From NCBI RefSeq assembly GCF_001905545.1, contig NZ_LIPD01000015.1, positions 124,001-188,000 on the forward strand: 64,000 bases of DNA, read 5' to 3'. The position numbers were made by a program, and so were the translations under genes. Shown in pieces: positions 47,946-56,277 of this stretch. Origin of the DNA: Streptomyces sp. CB02056. GTDB lineage: Bacteria; Actinomycetota; Actinomycetes; Streptomycetales; Streptomycetaceae. Below the pieces are notes generated by a model that was given only the letters and a program-made list of their open reading frames with translations, searched no databases and was not told the DNA's origin. Each line of letters opens with the position of its first letter. Positions within the stretch are counted from its first letter, which is position 1.

Positions 47946-48905
47946 TCAGCGGCGGCCCGGGATGCCGCCCGGGACGCCGCCCGGCCGACCGCGGCGGGCG
48001 GCGAAGACCCAGCGGTTGGCCGCCAGGGCGTCGTCCGGCTCCGGCGCCGGACCGCGGCCGTGCAGGGCGGTGAAGTCGTACGGGCTGCGCACGGCCACCG
48101 TCCAGCCCAGGCGGGTGAGTTCCGCGGCGGAGTCGGGGCGGGGGCCGGCGTCGAAGAGGGCGCGCAGGTCGATGCCGAGCCGCTCCCGGGCCGCGACGTA
48201 CGCGGGGGCCGTGCGCACCGCCGGCGGTTCGGCGGCCACGTCCTTGAGCTCGTACGCCAGGGTGCTGCCGGGCGCGCTGAGCCGGTGCACGGCGGCCATC
48301 AGCCGTCGCTCGGCCTCGGCGGGGAGGTAGAGCAGCAGCCCCTCGGCGAGCCACGCGGTCGGCTCCGCCGGGTCGAAGCCGCCCTCCAGCAGCGGCCCGG
48401 CCCAGTCGCCGCGGAGGTCGGCGGCCAGCGGGCGGCGCTCGGTGGCGGGGGCCGCGCCCGCCGCGTCGAGGACCGCCCGTTTGAAGGCCAGCACCTGCTC
48501 GGTGTCGATCTCGTGGAGGACGCGGCCGGGCGGCCAGTCGAGCCGGTACGCCCGGGAGTCCAGGCCCGCGCCCAGGATGACGACCTGGCGCGTGCCGGCC
48601 CGCGCCGCGGCCAGCAGGTGGTCGTCCAGGACGCGGGTGCGCAGCCCGAAGTAGCGCCCGAGGCGCCCCCACAGCGGGTCGGCCTCCGCGTCGGGGACCT
48701 GGTCGGGGTGGAGGGGCCAGTGCGCCGAGGCGGGGGAGGCGCGCACGAAGTGCTCGGCGAGCGGGTCGCGGGCCAGGGCGTCGGGGCGGTGGGTCTCGAT
48801 GGCGCGGGCGGCCGCCACCAGCAGGGCGGTGCGGCCCACTCCGGAGGCGACGCCGTGCGCCGCGGCCGCGGCCGTCCCGTCCTCCGGTCCGGTCAGGGCG
48901 TGCAC
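47946..48905 (-). CDS. SAM-dependent methyltransferase (TIGR00027/LCM-like)
   Basis: 319 residues, GTG 48905 with ribosome-binding site GAGGAGGA. The family pattern is clear: ALLVAAARAIETHRPDALAR, DPLAEHFV, YFGLRTRVLDDHLLAAARAG, the SAM loop VVILGAGLDSRAYRLDWP, EIDTEQVLAFKRAVLDAAG, and WLAEGLLLYLPAEAERRLMA. These enzymes are often in secondary pathways and methylate carboxylates or hydroxyls. It starts inside the end of the preceding hydrolase gene (13-bp overlap), making it the last member of a four-gene operon. The Gly/Pro/Arg tail is low complexity. Confidence 0.9.
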   Translation of the reverse strand: MHALTGPEDGTAAAAAHGVASGVGRTALLVAAARAIETHRPDALARDPLAEHFVRASPASAHWPLHPDQVPDAEADPLWGRLGRYFGLRTRVLDDHLLAAARAGTRQVVILGAGLDSRAYRLDWPPGRVLHEIDTEQVLAFKRAVLDAAGAAPATERRPLAADLRGDWAGPLLEGGFDPAEPTAWLAEGLLLYLPAEAERRLMAAVHRLSAPGSTLAYELKDVAAEPPAVRTAPAYVAARERLGIDLRALFDAGPRPDSAAELTRLGWTVAVRSPYDFTALHGRGPAPEPDDALAANRWVFAARRGRPGGVPGGIPGRR

Positions 48906-49516
48906 GGGTCCTCCTCGTGCACGGGCGCCGTCCACGCCGCGGGGTCGTCGCCGGTGGTGGTGCGGGCGCCGTACAGGACGCGCATGAACCGCAGGACCTC
49001 GTCGTGGGGCAGGTGCAGGGAGGTGGTGCAGTCCGTCAGGACGGTGATGTGGAAGCCCTTCTGGAAGGCGGTGCGGGCGGTGGAGTCCACGCAGACGTCG
49101 GCGTAGAGGCCGGCGAAGACGAGGTGCCCGGTGCCGCCGGCGCGCAGGTGCTCCTCCAGGCCGTCGCCGAGGAAGGCGTCGAAGCAGGCCCGTTTGGTGA
49201 AGACCCGCTCGCCCGGGGCCGGGGCCACCCCGTGGAACCGGGCTCCCCAGGTGCCCTCCAGGCACTTCGGCCGCTTGCCCAGCCGCCGGTCCCGCGCGCG
49301 CCAGGCCGCGCCCTGGTGGGCGGTGTCGCCGAGGAAGCGGACGAACACCACCTCCACGCCCGCGCGCCGGGCCAGGTCCACCGCCCGGACGCTGTTGGCG
49401 ACCACGGCGTCCAGGACGGCGCCGTCGCCGCCGAACCGGGCCCTGGCCAACGGCCCGGTGCAGAAGTCGTTCTGCAGGTCCACCACCACCAGGGCCGTTC
49501 CCGTCCGGGCGCTCAC
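48893..49516 (-). CDS. Isochorismatase-family cysteine hydrolase
   Basis: 207 residues, GTG start overlapping the upstream stop (GTGA). ALVVVDLQNDFCTGPLARAR gives the catalytic Asp, FTKRACFDAFLGDGL the Lys, and LVFAGLYADVCVDSTARTAF the Cys nucleophile, so the triad is complete and true amidase-type hydrolysis is possible (in PhzD-like isochorismatases the Cys is absent). The insert between 60 and 90 with RRLGKRPKCLEGTWGARFHG is longer than in nicotinamidases. It is co-transcribed with a dehydrogenase and a methyltransferase. Confidence 0.9.
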   Translation of the reverse strand: MSARTGTALVVVDLQNDFCTGPLARARFGGDGAVLDAVVANSVRAVDLARRAGVEVVFVRFLGDTAHQGAAWRARDRRLGKRPKCLEGTWGARFHGVAPAPGERVFTKRACFDAFLGDGLEEHLRAGGTGHLVFAGLYADVCVDSTARTAFQKGFHITVLTDCTTSLHLPHDEVLRFMRVLYGARTTTGDDPAAWTAPVHEEDPCTP

Positions 49517-50646
49517 GGCCCGCCCACCGGGGCGGTGGATCCGGTGGGCGCGTCGGGCAGGTCGAGGACGTCGACCAGCGCGTCGACCACCGCGGTGGTG
49601 GAGTGCCGGCCGCCGAGGTCCGGGGTGTGCACGCCCTTGTCGTCCAGGACGGCCAGGGCGGTCTCGACCGCCCCGACGGCGCCGGGCACCGCGGCGTGCC
49701 GCTCGGCGACGAGGGCCGCGGCGCGCAGGGTGGCCACCGGGTTGACCAGGTCGCGCCCGGCCAGGTCGTCGGCGGAGCCGTGCACGGTCTGGTACTCCAC
49801 CAGTCCGGCCGCGCCGGGGCCGAGGTACACGTTCTCCGTGCAGCGGCTCTCCTGCCGCTGGGCGCCGAAGCGGTCCAGCAGGACCACGTGCATGATGTCG
49901 GCCCACTCGTTCCCGGCGATCAGCAGGGTGCGGTCCGGCAGGCCGTGGGTGATGAGGTTGCGGTTCACGGTGTCGGGCTGGAACACCTCGATCCGTATGC
50001 CCAGCCGCTCGGCGATGTCGGCGACCCAGGCGTCGAACGCGCCGTCCAGGAGATGGAACTTGTAGGCCATGACGATGCGGTCGATCCGCCCGTCGGGCCA
50101 TTCGCGCCGGGCCCGCTCCAGGGCGTGGCGGACGACGGCCTCGGTGGTCTCCCGGCTGAAGGCCATGGTGCGGACGACCTCTCCCGGGGTGTGCCGGTTC
50201 TCCCCGGTGTAGAAGCCCTGGGCCTGGTCGCGGACCAGGAGCAGTGACGTTTCTCCTTCCCGTAACAGGTCGACCTTGACGGCGCGCAGGCGGTGGCGCA
50301 CCAGGTACAGGGACTGGGCGTTGATCGCGGTGCGGAAGACGGCCGTGGTGCCGGCGTCGGCGAGGTCTCGGCAGAACCGCTCGTAGTGCTCCGCGTCCTG
50401 CCCGGTCAGGTCCTGGATCCCGGCGGGGCCGGCCAGCGAGCGCAGCGAGACGTAGGAGTGGTAGAGGCGCGGGGAGCGGACGATCCGCACGCCCGTGGGG
50501 CGGGCGGCGGTGAGCACCCGCAGGACGCGTTCGAAGACGGCGGCGAGCTCGGGGCCGGTGCCCCGGCCCACCGCCAGCCCGATCGCGGGCTGCCCGGCGA
50601 CGGGCACCGGCGCCGGGCCGGTGCCCTGGTGGGCGGCCGGGGTCAC
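49513..50646 (-). CDS. Isocitrate/isopropylmalate-dehydrogenase-like enzyme
   Basis: 377 residues, GTG start coupled to the EF-hand gene (GTGA). N-terminal QPAIGLAVGRGTGPELAAVF replaces the usual GDGIGPE. VFRTAINAQSLYLVRHRLRA covers the substrate-Arg region. IVMAYKFHLLDGAFDAWVAD replaces the K-x-N-x-x-K-L-T-D-G motif. LLIAGNEWADIMHVVLLDRF corresponds to D-N-x-x-x-D, and VEYQTVHGSADDLAGRDLVN plus PVATLRAAALVAERH is the diagnostic C-terminal signature. It is therefore a divergent beta-decarboxylating dehydrogenase with altered cofactor and substrate residues, not the primary-metabolism IcdH or LeuB. Confidence 0.85.
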   Translation of the reverse strand: MTPAAHQGTGPAPVPVAGQPAIGLAVGRGTGPELAAVFERVLRVLTAARPTGVRIVRSPRLYHSYVSLRSLAGPAGIQDLTGQDAEHYERFCRDLADAGTTAVFRTAINAQSLYLVRHRLRAVKVDLLREGETSLLLVRDQAQGFYTGENRHTPGEVVRTMAFSRETTEAVVRHALERARREWPDGRIDRIVMAYKFHLLDGAFDAWVADIAERLGIRIEVFQPDTVNRNLITHGLPDRTLLIAGNEWADIMHVVLLDRFGAQRQESRCTENVYLGPGAAGLVEYQTVHGSADDLAGRDLVNPVATLRAAALVAERHAAVPGAVGAVETALAVLDDKGVHTPDLGGRHSTTAVVDALVDVLDLPDAPTGSTAPVGGP

Positions 50647-51179
50647 CGGGCCGTCCCGGGGACCAGGCGGTCGCCGGGGATGCCGGCCTTCTCGGGGCGG
50701 TAGTAGTCGCGGATGCCCTCCGCCCAGACGGCGACCGGGACGCGGTCGCCGTCCACCGGGCCGAACGCGTCGAACAGGGCCGTGGTGTTCCGGTGGTCGA
50801 ACCCGATCGCGGTCATCAGGGCGAGGAAGTCGGGGCGGGTGACCAGGCCGTCGCCGTCCGGGTCGCCGAGCTCGGAGAGCGCCCGGGCGAACTCGTCGAT
50901 GGTGGCGTCGAAGCGCTCCGGGTCGAGCACGACGGCGGTGAACTCCTCGGGGCTGATCCGTCCGTCGCCGTCGGCGTCCAGCTCGGTCACCAGCGTGCGC
51001 CAGTAGCGCTGCAGGGCGTCGAGCAGCCGGTCCCTGGCCTCCTCGTCGGCCTGGGGGAGCGCCGCGACGACACGGCTGCCCATCAGGTCGAAGTCGGCCG
51101 GTTCGATGGCGCCGTTCCCGTCGGCGTCGAACAGTGAGAACACGAGCCCGACACGGTCGGTGGCTGCGGTGGTGGGCAT
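50643..51179 (-). CDS. EF-hand calcium-binding protein (calerythrin-like)
   Basis: 178 residues. Three canonical EF loops are present: DADGNGAIEPADF (about residue 18), DADGDGRISPEEF (about 69) and DPDGDGLVTRPDF (about 107). A fourth, degenerate loop is PVDGDRVPVAVW (about 141). This is the arrangement of calerythrin and related sarcoplasmic-type calcium proteins of actinomycetes, acting as a cytosolic Ca buffer or sensor. It is the first gene of the operon with the dehydrogenase-like, hydrolase and methyltransferase genes, and its stop overlaps the next GTG. Confidence 0.92.
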   Translation of the reverse strand: MPTTAATDRVGLVFSLFDADGNGAIEPADFDLMGSRVVAALPQADEEARDRLLDALQRYWRTLVTELDADGDGRISPEEFTAVVLDPERFDATIDEFARALSELGDPDGDGLVTRPDFLALMTAIGFDHRNTTALFDAFGPVDGDRVPVAVWAEGIRDYYRPEKAGIPGDRLVPGTAR

Positions 51180-51392
51180 GGCGGTACACCTCGGTCTTCC
51201 GGACGAAGGGCGCCGGGCCCGTGCCTCGGCGACCGCTCCACTATCCGGTCCCGGCCCGGCCGTCGGCGCGCGAAGTACGGCCGGACCACCCGATCGTGGG
51301 CAATGCGCCCGCGCGCGCATGACGGGCCGGTCGGTTGGACAGATAGTCAGGCTGGCTCGTGCGACGGCCCGCAGCCGCCGCCGGGATGCCGC

Positions 51393-51421
51393 CCGGCCCC
51401 TCGCGCGTGGCGAGGGGCCGG
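51393..51421 (-). terminator. 12-bp hairpin
   Basis: CCGGCCCCTCGC (51393-51404) pairs with 51410-51421 around GCGTG, 10 bp downstream of the minus-strand stop at 51432. Confidence 0.75.
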
Positions 51422-51431
51422 ACGACGGGGC

Positions 51432-52304
51432 CTACGGCGTTGCCGCCCGGCCCGTGGGGCCCGGCGAGCGGCTGCCCGGCGGGGCGGAGCGGACGGAGTC
51501 GAAGGCCTGCCGCGCCTGGCGCACCGTCGGGTCGGAGGCCTGCCGCAGGCAGGCCGTCACCTCGACCACCGCGGCGGGGCCGTCGCGGTCGATGGCGCGC
51601 AGGCCGGTCAGCTCGCGGTCGCCGCCGAGCGCCGCGCACTCCTTGTCGAGGGCCGTGTCGCCCAGCCCGGACGGGTCCGGGCCGAGCTTCTCGGCCAGCC
51701 CCTGGTCGTCCACCAGCCGGAACGCGAGGACGGCGCCGTCCACGGCCAGCCGCCCGGCGAGCGGGCAGCGGGCCGCGACCGTCGCGCACGACGGGGACGC
51801 CCCCAGCGGCTGGGTGCCGAGGTAGCCGAACCGCTCCCGGGGGTCGGCGCTCGACGCGGCCAGGGCGTGCCAGTTCACCGGCGGGTCGAGGAGCATCTCG
51901 GGCAGCCGGGGGAAGAAGACCGTCGCCCCGCTCCCGGCGGACGGTTCCCCCGGCACCGTCGGGGCGGGCGAGACCGACGGGGCGGGCGCCGCCGCCGGGG
52001 GCGACAGGACCGGGGCGGACACGGAGCCCGCGGGCCCCGTCGCGGCCCCCCGCACCGGTGCCGGCGCGAGCGCGGGCGCGGCGGCCAGCACGGCGGCGGT
52101 GAGTCCGGCGGTGAGGCCCGCGGCGAGCCCGGCCGCCCGCCGGCGGCGCCTGGACCGCTCGACCCGGGCGAGGACGCGCTCCATCCGGTCCTCCGGCGAA
52201 CCGAGGGCGGGGACGGCCCGGTGGAGCAGGATCCGCAGCTCCTCCTCGTCGTCGGGCCCGCCGTCACCCGGACCGTACGGGTCGAGCAGGTCAGCGCCGT
52301 TCAC
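51432..52304 (-). CDS. Single-pass membrane protein, putative partner of the ECF sigma factor
   Basis: 290 residues, GTG start. A cytoplasmic N-terminus of about 60 residues (DEEELRILLHRAVPALG, EDRMERVLARVERSRRRRRA) precedes one membrane helix (AAGLAAGLTAGLTAAVLAAA), a Pro/Ala linker and an external domain with two Cys pairs (SCATVAARCPLAG, DKECAALGG with VTACLRQASD). The gene overlaps the sigma gene by 14 bp, the usual arrangement of SigE-family factors with membrane regulators. No zinc-binding HxxxCxxC anti-sigma motif is seen. Confidence 0.82.
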   Translation of the reverse strand: MNGADLLDPYGPGDGGPDDEEELRILLHRAVPALGSPEDRMERVLARVERSRRRRRAAGLAAGLTAGLTAAVLAAAPALAPAPVRGAATGPAGSVSAPVLSPPAAAPAPSVSPAPTVPGEPSAGSGATVFFPRLPEMLLDPPVNWHALAASSADPRERFGYLGTQPLGASPSCATVAARCPLAGRLAVDGAVLAFRLVDDQGLAEKLGPDPSGLGDTALDKECAALGGDRELTGLRAIDRDGPAAVVEVTACLRQASDPTVRQARQAFDSVRSAPPGSRSPGPTGRAATP

Positions 52305-52815
52305 GGGGTCCCCCGTCCAGCAGGAGTTCCCGGGCCGGCAGCCGGCCGCGCAGGCCGGCCAGCGCCCGGTGCGTCTGGCTCTTGACGGTGCCCGTGCTGC
52401 AGCGCAGCACCTCGGCGGTCTCCTCGACGCTGAGGTCCTCGAAGAAGCGCAGCACCACCACGGCCCGCTGACGCGGCGGCAGCGACCGCACCGCCTCGGC
52501 GACCACCCGGCCGAGCACCACCCCGTCGTACGGGTCCGGGCCCGGCGGCGGCTCCGGCAGTTCGCCGTGCGGCAGCTCCCCGGTCCAGCGCCGCCGCCAC
52601 CAGGAGACGTGGCAGTTCACCAGGACCTTCCGCAGGTACGCCTCGGGCCGGTCGGGGGCGATGCGCGTCCATTTGGGCCAGACCTTGGCGAGCGCCGTCT
52701 GCAGCAGGTCCTCGGCCTGGTGCGGGTCGCCGGTCAGCAGCCAGGCGGTGCGCAGGAGCTTGGGCCCGCAGGCGGCGACGAACTCCTCGAAGTCCGGCGG
52801 TGTCGCGTTCGTCAT
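52291..52815 (-). CDS. SigE-family ECF RNA polymerase sigma factor
   Basis: 174 residues. Region 2: FEEFVAACGPKLLRTAWLLT, GDPHQAEDLLQTALAKVWPK and DRPEAYLRKVLVNCHVSWWR. Region 4: VRSLPPRQRAVVVLRFFEDL and SVEETAEVLRCSTGTVKSQT followed by HRALAGLRG. The Cys within VLRCSTGTVKSQ is typical of the actinobacterial SigE-family group. Directs transcription of an unknown regulon, probably envelope stress; coupled to the membrane protein encoded downstream. Confidence 0.93.
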   Translation of the reverse strand: MTNATPPDFEEFVAACGPKLLRTAWLLTGDPHQAEDLLQTALAKVWPKWTRIAPDRPEAYLRKVLVNCHVSWWRRRWTGELPHGELPEPPPGPDPYDGVVLGRVVAEAVRSLPPRQRAVVVLRFFEDLSVEETAEVLRCSTGTVKSQTHRALAGLRGRLPARELLLDGGPRERR

Positions 52816-53036
52816 CCTGCCGTCGTCCCCGCCATGGTGTCCGTGCCGTTCCCGTCTGCCGTGGCGGCCGCCCGGGCCGCGTGTTCGTTCTTGCTCTCAC
52901 GGCAGCTCGACGCGTCGGGGGGCGGTTCGGGTTGCCTGCGGGCGCGGACCCGCGATCCGGTCCGGGAGTCGGCCCGGCGCCCCGGGCGGTGCGGGGACCT
53001 GGACAGCGGCGCGGCACTCGTCCACGCTTCACCTCC

Positions 53037-53849
53037 ATGACTCTCCCCCCGCACTCTCCCGGTGCCGCGCGCACCGCGCTCTTCGAAGAGGTCACCGCGG
53101 TCGGCGACGAGGCCGTCGCCCTGCTCGCCGGCTGCCGCGGCGACACCCGGATCCCCGGCGCCGAGTGGACGGTCGCCGAGGCGGCCGCCCACCTGGCGAT
53201 GGCCAACGAGCTGATGGCCGCGCTGGCCGCCGGCGAGGAACGGCCGTACGGGGACGGCACCCCGGGCTCGCTGGCCGCGGCGAACGCGGCCTCGCTGGCC
53301 GAGCGGCCCGAACGGGACCCGGACGTGCTCGCCGAGGAGATCGCCCGGCGGGCACGGGAGTTCACCGTGGCGGCCGCCCCGCGCGCGGGCACCGAGCCGG
53401 TGTCGACCCCGCTCGGCCGGATGGACCTGGACACCCTCGGCGCCTACCTGCTGACCCACATGCTGGGCCACCTCTACGACATCGCCGTCGCCCTCGGCCG
53501 CCCGCACCCGATCGACCGGCGCCGGGTCGGGCTGGCGATGCCGTTCGTGCGCACGGTCATGCCGCGGGTGACGGACGCCCGCGCCGCGGCCGGCCACAGC
53601 GCCTGCTACCGGCTGCGCGGCCGGGGCCTGGACGGGTTCGCGGTCACCTTCACGGACGGCGCCGCCGCGGTGAGCCAGGACCCGCCCCGCCGCCCGGACT
53701 GCACGATCCTCGTCGAACCGGTGGCGTTCCTGCTCATCGCGCTGGGCCGGCGCAGCGCCCCCGGCGCCCTGCTGCGCGGCGAGGTGCTCGCCTGGGGCCG
53801 CCGCCCCTGGCTGGCCCCGTCCTTCCCCGGGCTGTTCGCCGCCCCCTGA
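53037..53849 (+). CDS. Maleylpyruvate-isomerase/DinB-fold (mycothiol-dependent) protein
   Basis: 270 residues. The N-terminal four-helix domain (EVTAVGDEAVALLAGCRGDT, IPGAEWTVAEAAAHLAMANE, YLLTHMLGHLYDIAVALGRP) carries the metal-binding His pattern of the MDMPI_N/DinB family. The C-terminal SCP2-like sterol-carrier domain contains YRLRGRGLDGFAVTFTDGAA and a final hydrophobic strand near PVAFLLIALGRRS. Proteins of this layout are mycothiol-dependent isomerases or transferases. The ATG at 53037 has only a weak Shine-Dalgarno; the frame is open further upstream. Confidence 0.82.
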   Translation: MTLPPHSPGAARTALFEEVTAVGDEAVALLAGCRGDTRIPGAEWTVAEAAAHLAMANELMAALAAGEERPYGDGTPGSLAAANAASLAERPERDPDVLAEEIARRAREFTVAAAPRAGTEPVSTPLGRMDLDTLGAYLLTHMLGHLYDIAVALGRPHPIDRRRVGLAMPFVRTVMPRVTDARAAAGHSACYRLRGRGLDGFAVTFTDGAAAVSQDPPRRPDCTILVEPVAFLLIALGRRSAPGALLRGEVLAWGRRPWLAPSFPGLFAAP

Positions 53850-53906
53850 CCCCTGACCCCTGACCCCGCCGGGCGGCCGCCCGGGCCGGGGCCGGGGCCG
53901 GGCCGG

Positions 53907-54197
53907 TTACGCCGGACCGGGGGCGCGGGCCGCCGCGCCCCCCTCGGCGTCGCGGCACGCCCCGCAGGTGTTCCAGCGCGGCCGGCCGGGCCCGGGGGAG
54001 CGGTGCGGGGCGAGGGTCATCTCGGAGGTGCGCAGGCCGCACAGGGTGAGCGGCCCGCAGACGCCCGAGGCCTCCGCGGGGGCGGCGTGCGCCATCCGTA
54101 CCGGGTTCTCGGGGTCCGCCGGCACGCGGCCGGGGCCGAGGATCCGCACGTTGGTCGGCGTATCGGGTTCGAGCACGATGACGGTGTCCACCACCAC
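53907..54197 (-). CDS. Small hypothetical protein with CxxC
   Basis: 96 residues, GTG start (two adjacent GTG codons possible). A hydrophobic strand (VVDTVIVLEPDTPTNVRILG), then VRMAHAAPAEASGVCGPLTL, CGLRTSEMTLAPH and a WNTCGACRDAEGG metal-knuckle-like motif; five Cys in all suggest zinc or disulfide binding. I do not recognise the family. Coding bias and position between two assigned genes support a real gene. Confidence 0.6.
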   Translation of the reverse strand: MVVDTVIVLEPDTPTNVRILGPGRVPADPENPVRMAHAAPAEASGVCGPLTLCGLRTSEMTLAPHRSPGPGRPRWNTCGACRDAEGGAAARAPGPA

Positions 54198-54301
54198 AAC
54201 CTCGCCGCAACGCCGCCCCCCTGCACCCGCACAGCGGCATCCGGCCCAGCCCCGGCGCCCCCGGACGTCAGGGACGCCCCCGCTCCGGCTGGTTCACGGC
54301 G

Positions 54302-54760
54302 TCACAGCCGGTCGTAGACGGCGGACAGCCGCTGCAGCACCTCGGTGGCCCGGTCGAGGGCGTCGTCGTCGTAGTCGCCCAGGTCGCCGTGCAGGGCGTC
54401 GGCCAGGGCCCGCTGGCGCTGGTCGTGCAGGGCCCGGCCGGTGTCGGTGAGGGCGACCAGGACGGAGCGCTTGTCCTCGGGCTGGCGGGTGCGGGTGACG
54501 TAGCCGGCCGCGACCAGGCCGTTGACCAGCTGGGTGGTGGCGGCGCCGGTGGTCTCGGTGCCGGCGGCGAGCCCGCCGATGCTGAGGGGGCCCTGTTCGG
54601 CCAGGGTGCGCAGGGCCCGGGCGTGGGTGAGGGAGAGCGCGCCGGGGGTGCGGGTGGCGCGTCCGCGCAGCCGGGCGTCGGCGGCGCTGAGGCGGTAGGC
54701 GGCGCGCGCCAGGCGGTCGAGCGCCCGGGCGCGGTCGTCGGTGGGTGGCGGCTCGGCCAT
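54302..54760 (-). CDS. MarR-family regulator
   Basis: 152 residues. Winged helix: LSLTHARALRTLAEQGPLSI, GGLAAGTETTGAATTQLVNG, LVAAGYVTRTRQPEDKRSVL, VALTDTGRALHD; the D-K-R wing motif is intact. The flanking N- and C-terminal helices form the dimer interface. Divergent from an alpha/beta hydrolase, with a palindrome between the two genes that is probably its operator. Confidence 0.93.
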   Translation of the reverse strand: MAEPPPTDDRARALDRLARAAYRLSAADARLRGRATRTPGALSLTHARALRTLAEQGPLSIGGLAAGTETTGAATTQLVNGLVAAGYVTRTRQPEDKRSVLVALTDTGRALHDQRQRALADALHGDLGDYDDDALDRATEVLQRLSAVYDRL

Positions 54761-54781
54761 TGGTCGGTCCTCTTCGTCGGG

Positions 54782-54840
54782 TTGACAGCAGCCTAGCCTC
54801 GGGACTTAATAGCTAAGTACTTATTCATTAAGTGCTTAGC
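54782..54840. promoter_or_regulatory. Promoter and MarR-type operator
   Basis: TTGACA (54782-54787) and CTTAAT (54805-54810) with a 17-bp spacer form the hydrolase promoter. Directly downstream, GCTAAGTACTTA (54812-54823) and TAAGTGCTTAGC (54829-54840) are inverted repeats with 11 of 12 pairs and an unusually AT-rich composition. The layout fits repression by the divergent MarR protein. Confidence 0.8.
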
Positions 54841-54905
54841 CAATCGGATCCCGCCGGGGGACCCGCAACCGGATCCCCCCGTCGGACCCCGTAGAGGAGA
54901 CCGTC

Positions 54906-56162
54906 ATGACCGTCCGTTCCGCCGGCCAGAGCTGGGCCCTGGACATCGCCCTCGCCCAGGGCGGCTTCGACGCGCTGCACCCCGAGGCCGTCGGCACCAT
55001 GGAGCAGCTGGGCCACGACCACACCGACTTCGCCAAGGTCTTCGCCCTCGTCAGGAGCGGCGCGATGCTGCCCAAGGCGTGGGCGACGGTGGCCGGCCAG
55101 GCCGAGGAGCGCGCCGCCCACCACGAGCGCGGCGGCTTCGCGCAGACCGCCGCCGACCTCTACCTGAGGGCGGCCGTGATGTGGGGCCGGGCGCAGTACT
55201 CGCTCTTCGACGCCGCCGACCCGCGCAAGGCGGCCATGCGCGAGCACGCCAACCACTGCGTGGAGCGCCTGGGCGCGCTGCGCGAGGGCCGGGTGCGGCG
55301 GGTGGAGCTGGACTTCGAGGGCTCGCGGATCTTCGCCCTGCTGCACCTGCCGGCCGGGCCGGTCCGCAACGCGCCGGCCGTCATCCTCGGCCCCGGGATG
55401 GACATGATCAAGGAGGACTACATCTGGGCGGCCGAGCGCTACTACACCTCGCGCGGGATGGTCGCGCTGTCCATCGAGGGGCCGGGCCAGGGCGAGAGCC
55501 GCGCCGGCGGGCTGACCGTCGACCTCGGCAACTACGAGCGGGCGATCGGCCGCTACCTCGACCACCTGGCCGCGCTCCCGGAGGTCGACGCCGACCGGAT
55601 CGGCATGTTCGGCATCTCGATGAGCGGCTACTGGGGCTCCCGGGCCGCCGCGGCCGACGGCCGCCTGGCCGCGCTCGCCGCCTTCGAGGCCGTCACCGGG
55701 GACTTCGCCACGATCTTCGAGCGCGCCCAGCCGACCTTCAAGAACAACTACATGTACATGGCCGGGTACACCGACGAGGAGGCCTTCGACCGCGACCTCG
55801 CCCACCGCATGCCGCTCGGCGACCTGGTGGCCGACATCGCCTGCCCGGTGCTCCACGGCATCGGCGAGTTCGACGAGCTCACCGACCTCGCCCAGGCCCT
55901 GGAGAGCTTCGAGCGCATCCGGGCGCCGAAGGAGCTGCGGGTCTACGAGGACGAGTTCCACCCGCTCGGGGGAGTGGCGGCCGAGGTCTTCCGGTTCGGG
56001 GCGGAGTGGCTGGAGCGGGCCCTGGCCGGCGAGTTCACCGACCCCGGACGGGACGTGCGCCACTACGTCCACCGCGACGGCCGCACCACCGACGGCAGCG
56101 CCGACCCCACCTGGTGGCTCGGCACCGCCCCCGCCCCGCTCACCGCGCTGCGCCGCGGCTGA
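54906..56162 (+). CDS. Alpha/beta hydrolase (FrsA/DHPON-hydrolase-like)
   Basis: 418 residues. The helical N-terminal domain (TDFAKVFALVRSGAMLPKAW, RGGFAQTAADLYLRAAVMWG) is typical of 2,6-dihydropseudooxynicotine hydrolase and FrsA relatives. In the hydrolase core, VALSIEGPGQGESRAGG precedes the nucleophile Ser in RIGMFGISMSGYWGSRAAAA. An acid, GIGEFDELTDLAQAL, and His in YEDEFHPLGGVAAEVF complete the triad. The substrate may be a C-C or ester bond in an aromatic compound. Regulated by the divergent MarR protein via the 54812-54840 palindrome. Confidence 0.88.
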   Translation: MTVRSAGQSWALDIALAQGGFDALHPEAVGTMEQLGHDHTDFAKVFALVRSGAMLPKAWATVAGQAEERAAHHERGGFAQTAADLYLRAAVMWGRAQYSLFDAADPRKAAMREHANHCVERLGALREGRVRRVELDFEGSRIFALLHLPAGPVRNAPAVILGPGMDMIKEDYIWAAERYYTSRGMVALSIEGPGQGESRAGGLTVDLGNYERAIGRYLDHLAALPEVDADRIGMFGISMSGYWGSRAAAADGRLAALAAFEAVTGDFATIFERAQPTFKNNYMYMAGYTDEEAFDRDLAHRMPLGDLVADIACPVLHGIGEFDELTDLAQALESFERIRAPKELRVYEDEFHPLGGVAAEVFRFGAEWLERALAGEFTDPGRDVRHYVHRDGRTTDGSADPTWWLGTAPAPLTALRRG

Positions 56163-56182
56163 CCCGCGCGGACGGACGGCCA

Positions 56183-56212
56183 CGCCCCGGGGCACCTCCA
56201 TGCCCCGGGGCG
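56183..56212 (+). terminator. 12-bp hairpin
   Basis: CGCCCCGGGGCA (56183-56194) pairs perfectly with 56201-56212 around CCTCCA, 21 bp after the hydrolase stop. Confidence 0.8.
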
Positions 56213-56277
56213 TTCCCCCGTTCCCGGCGGCGGCCCCGGGCTGGAGGAGCCCGCACCGGCGGCAGCCCCGCACCTCG

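Noticed and set aside
53850..53875. Heptamer CCCCTGA repeated three times
   Set aside because: Too short and placed directly after a stop codon; slippage-type sequence with no evident function.
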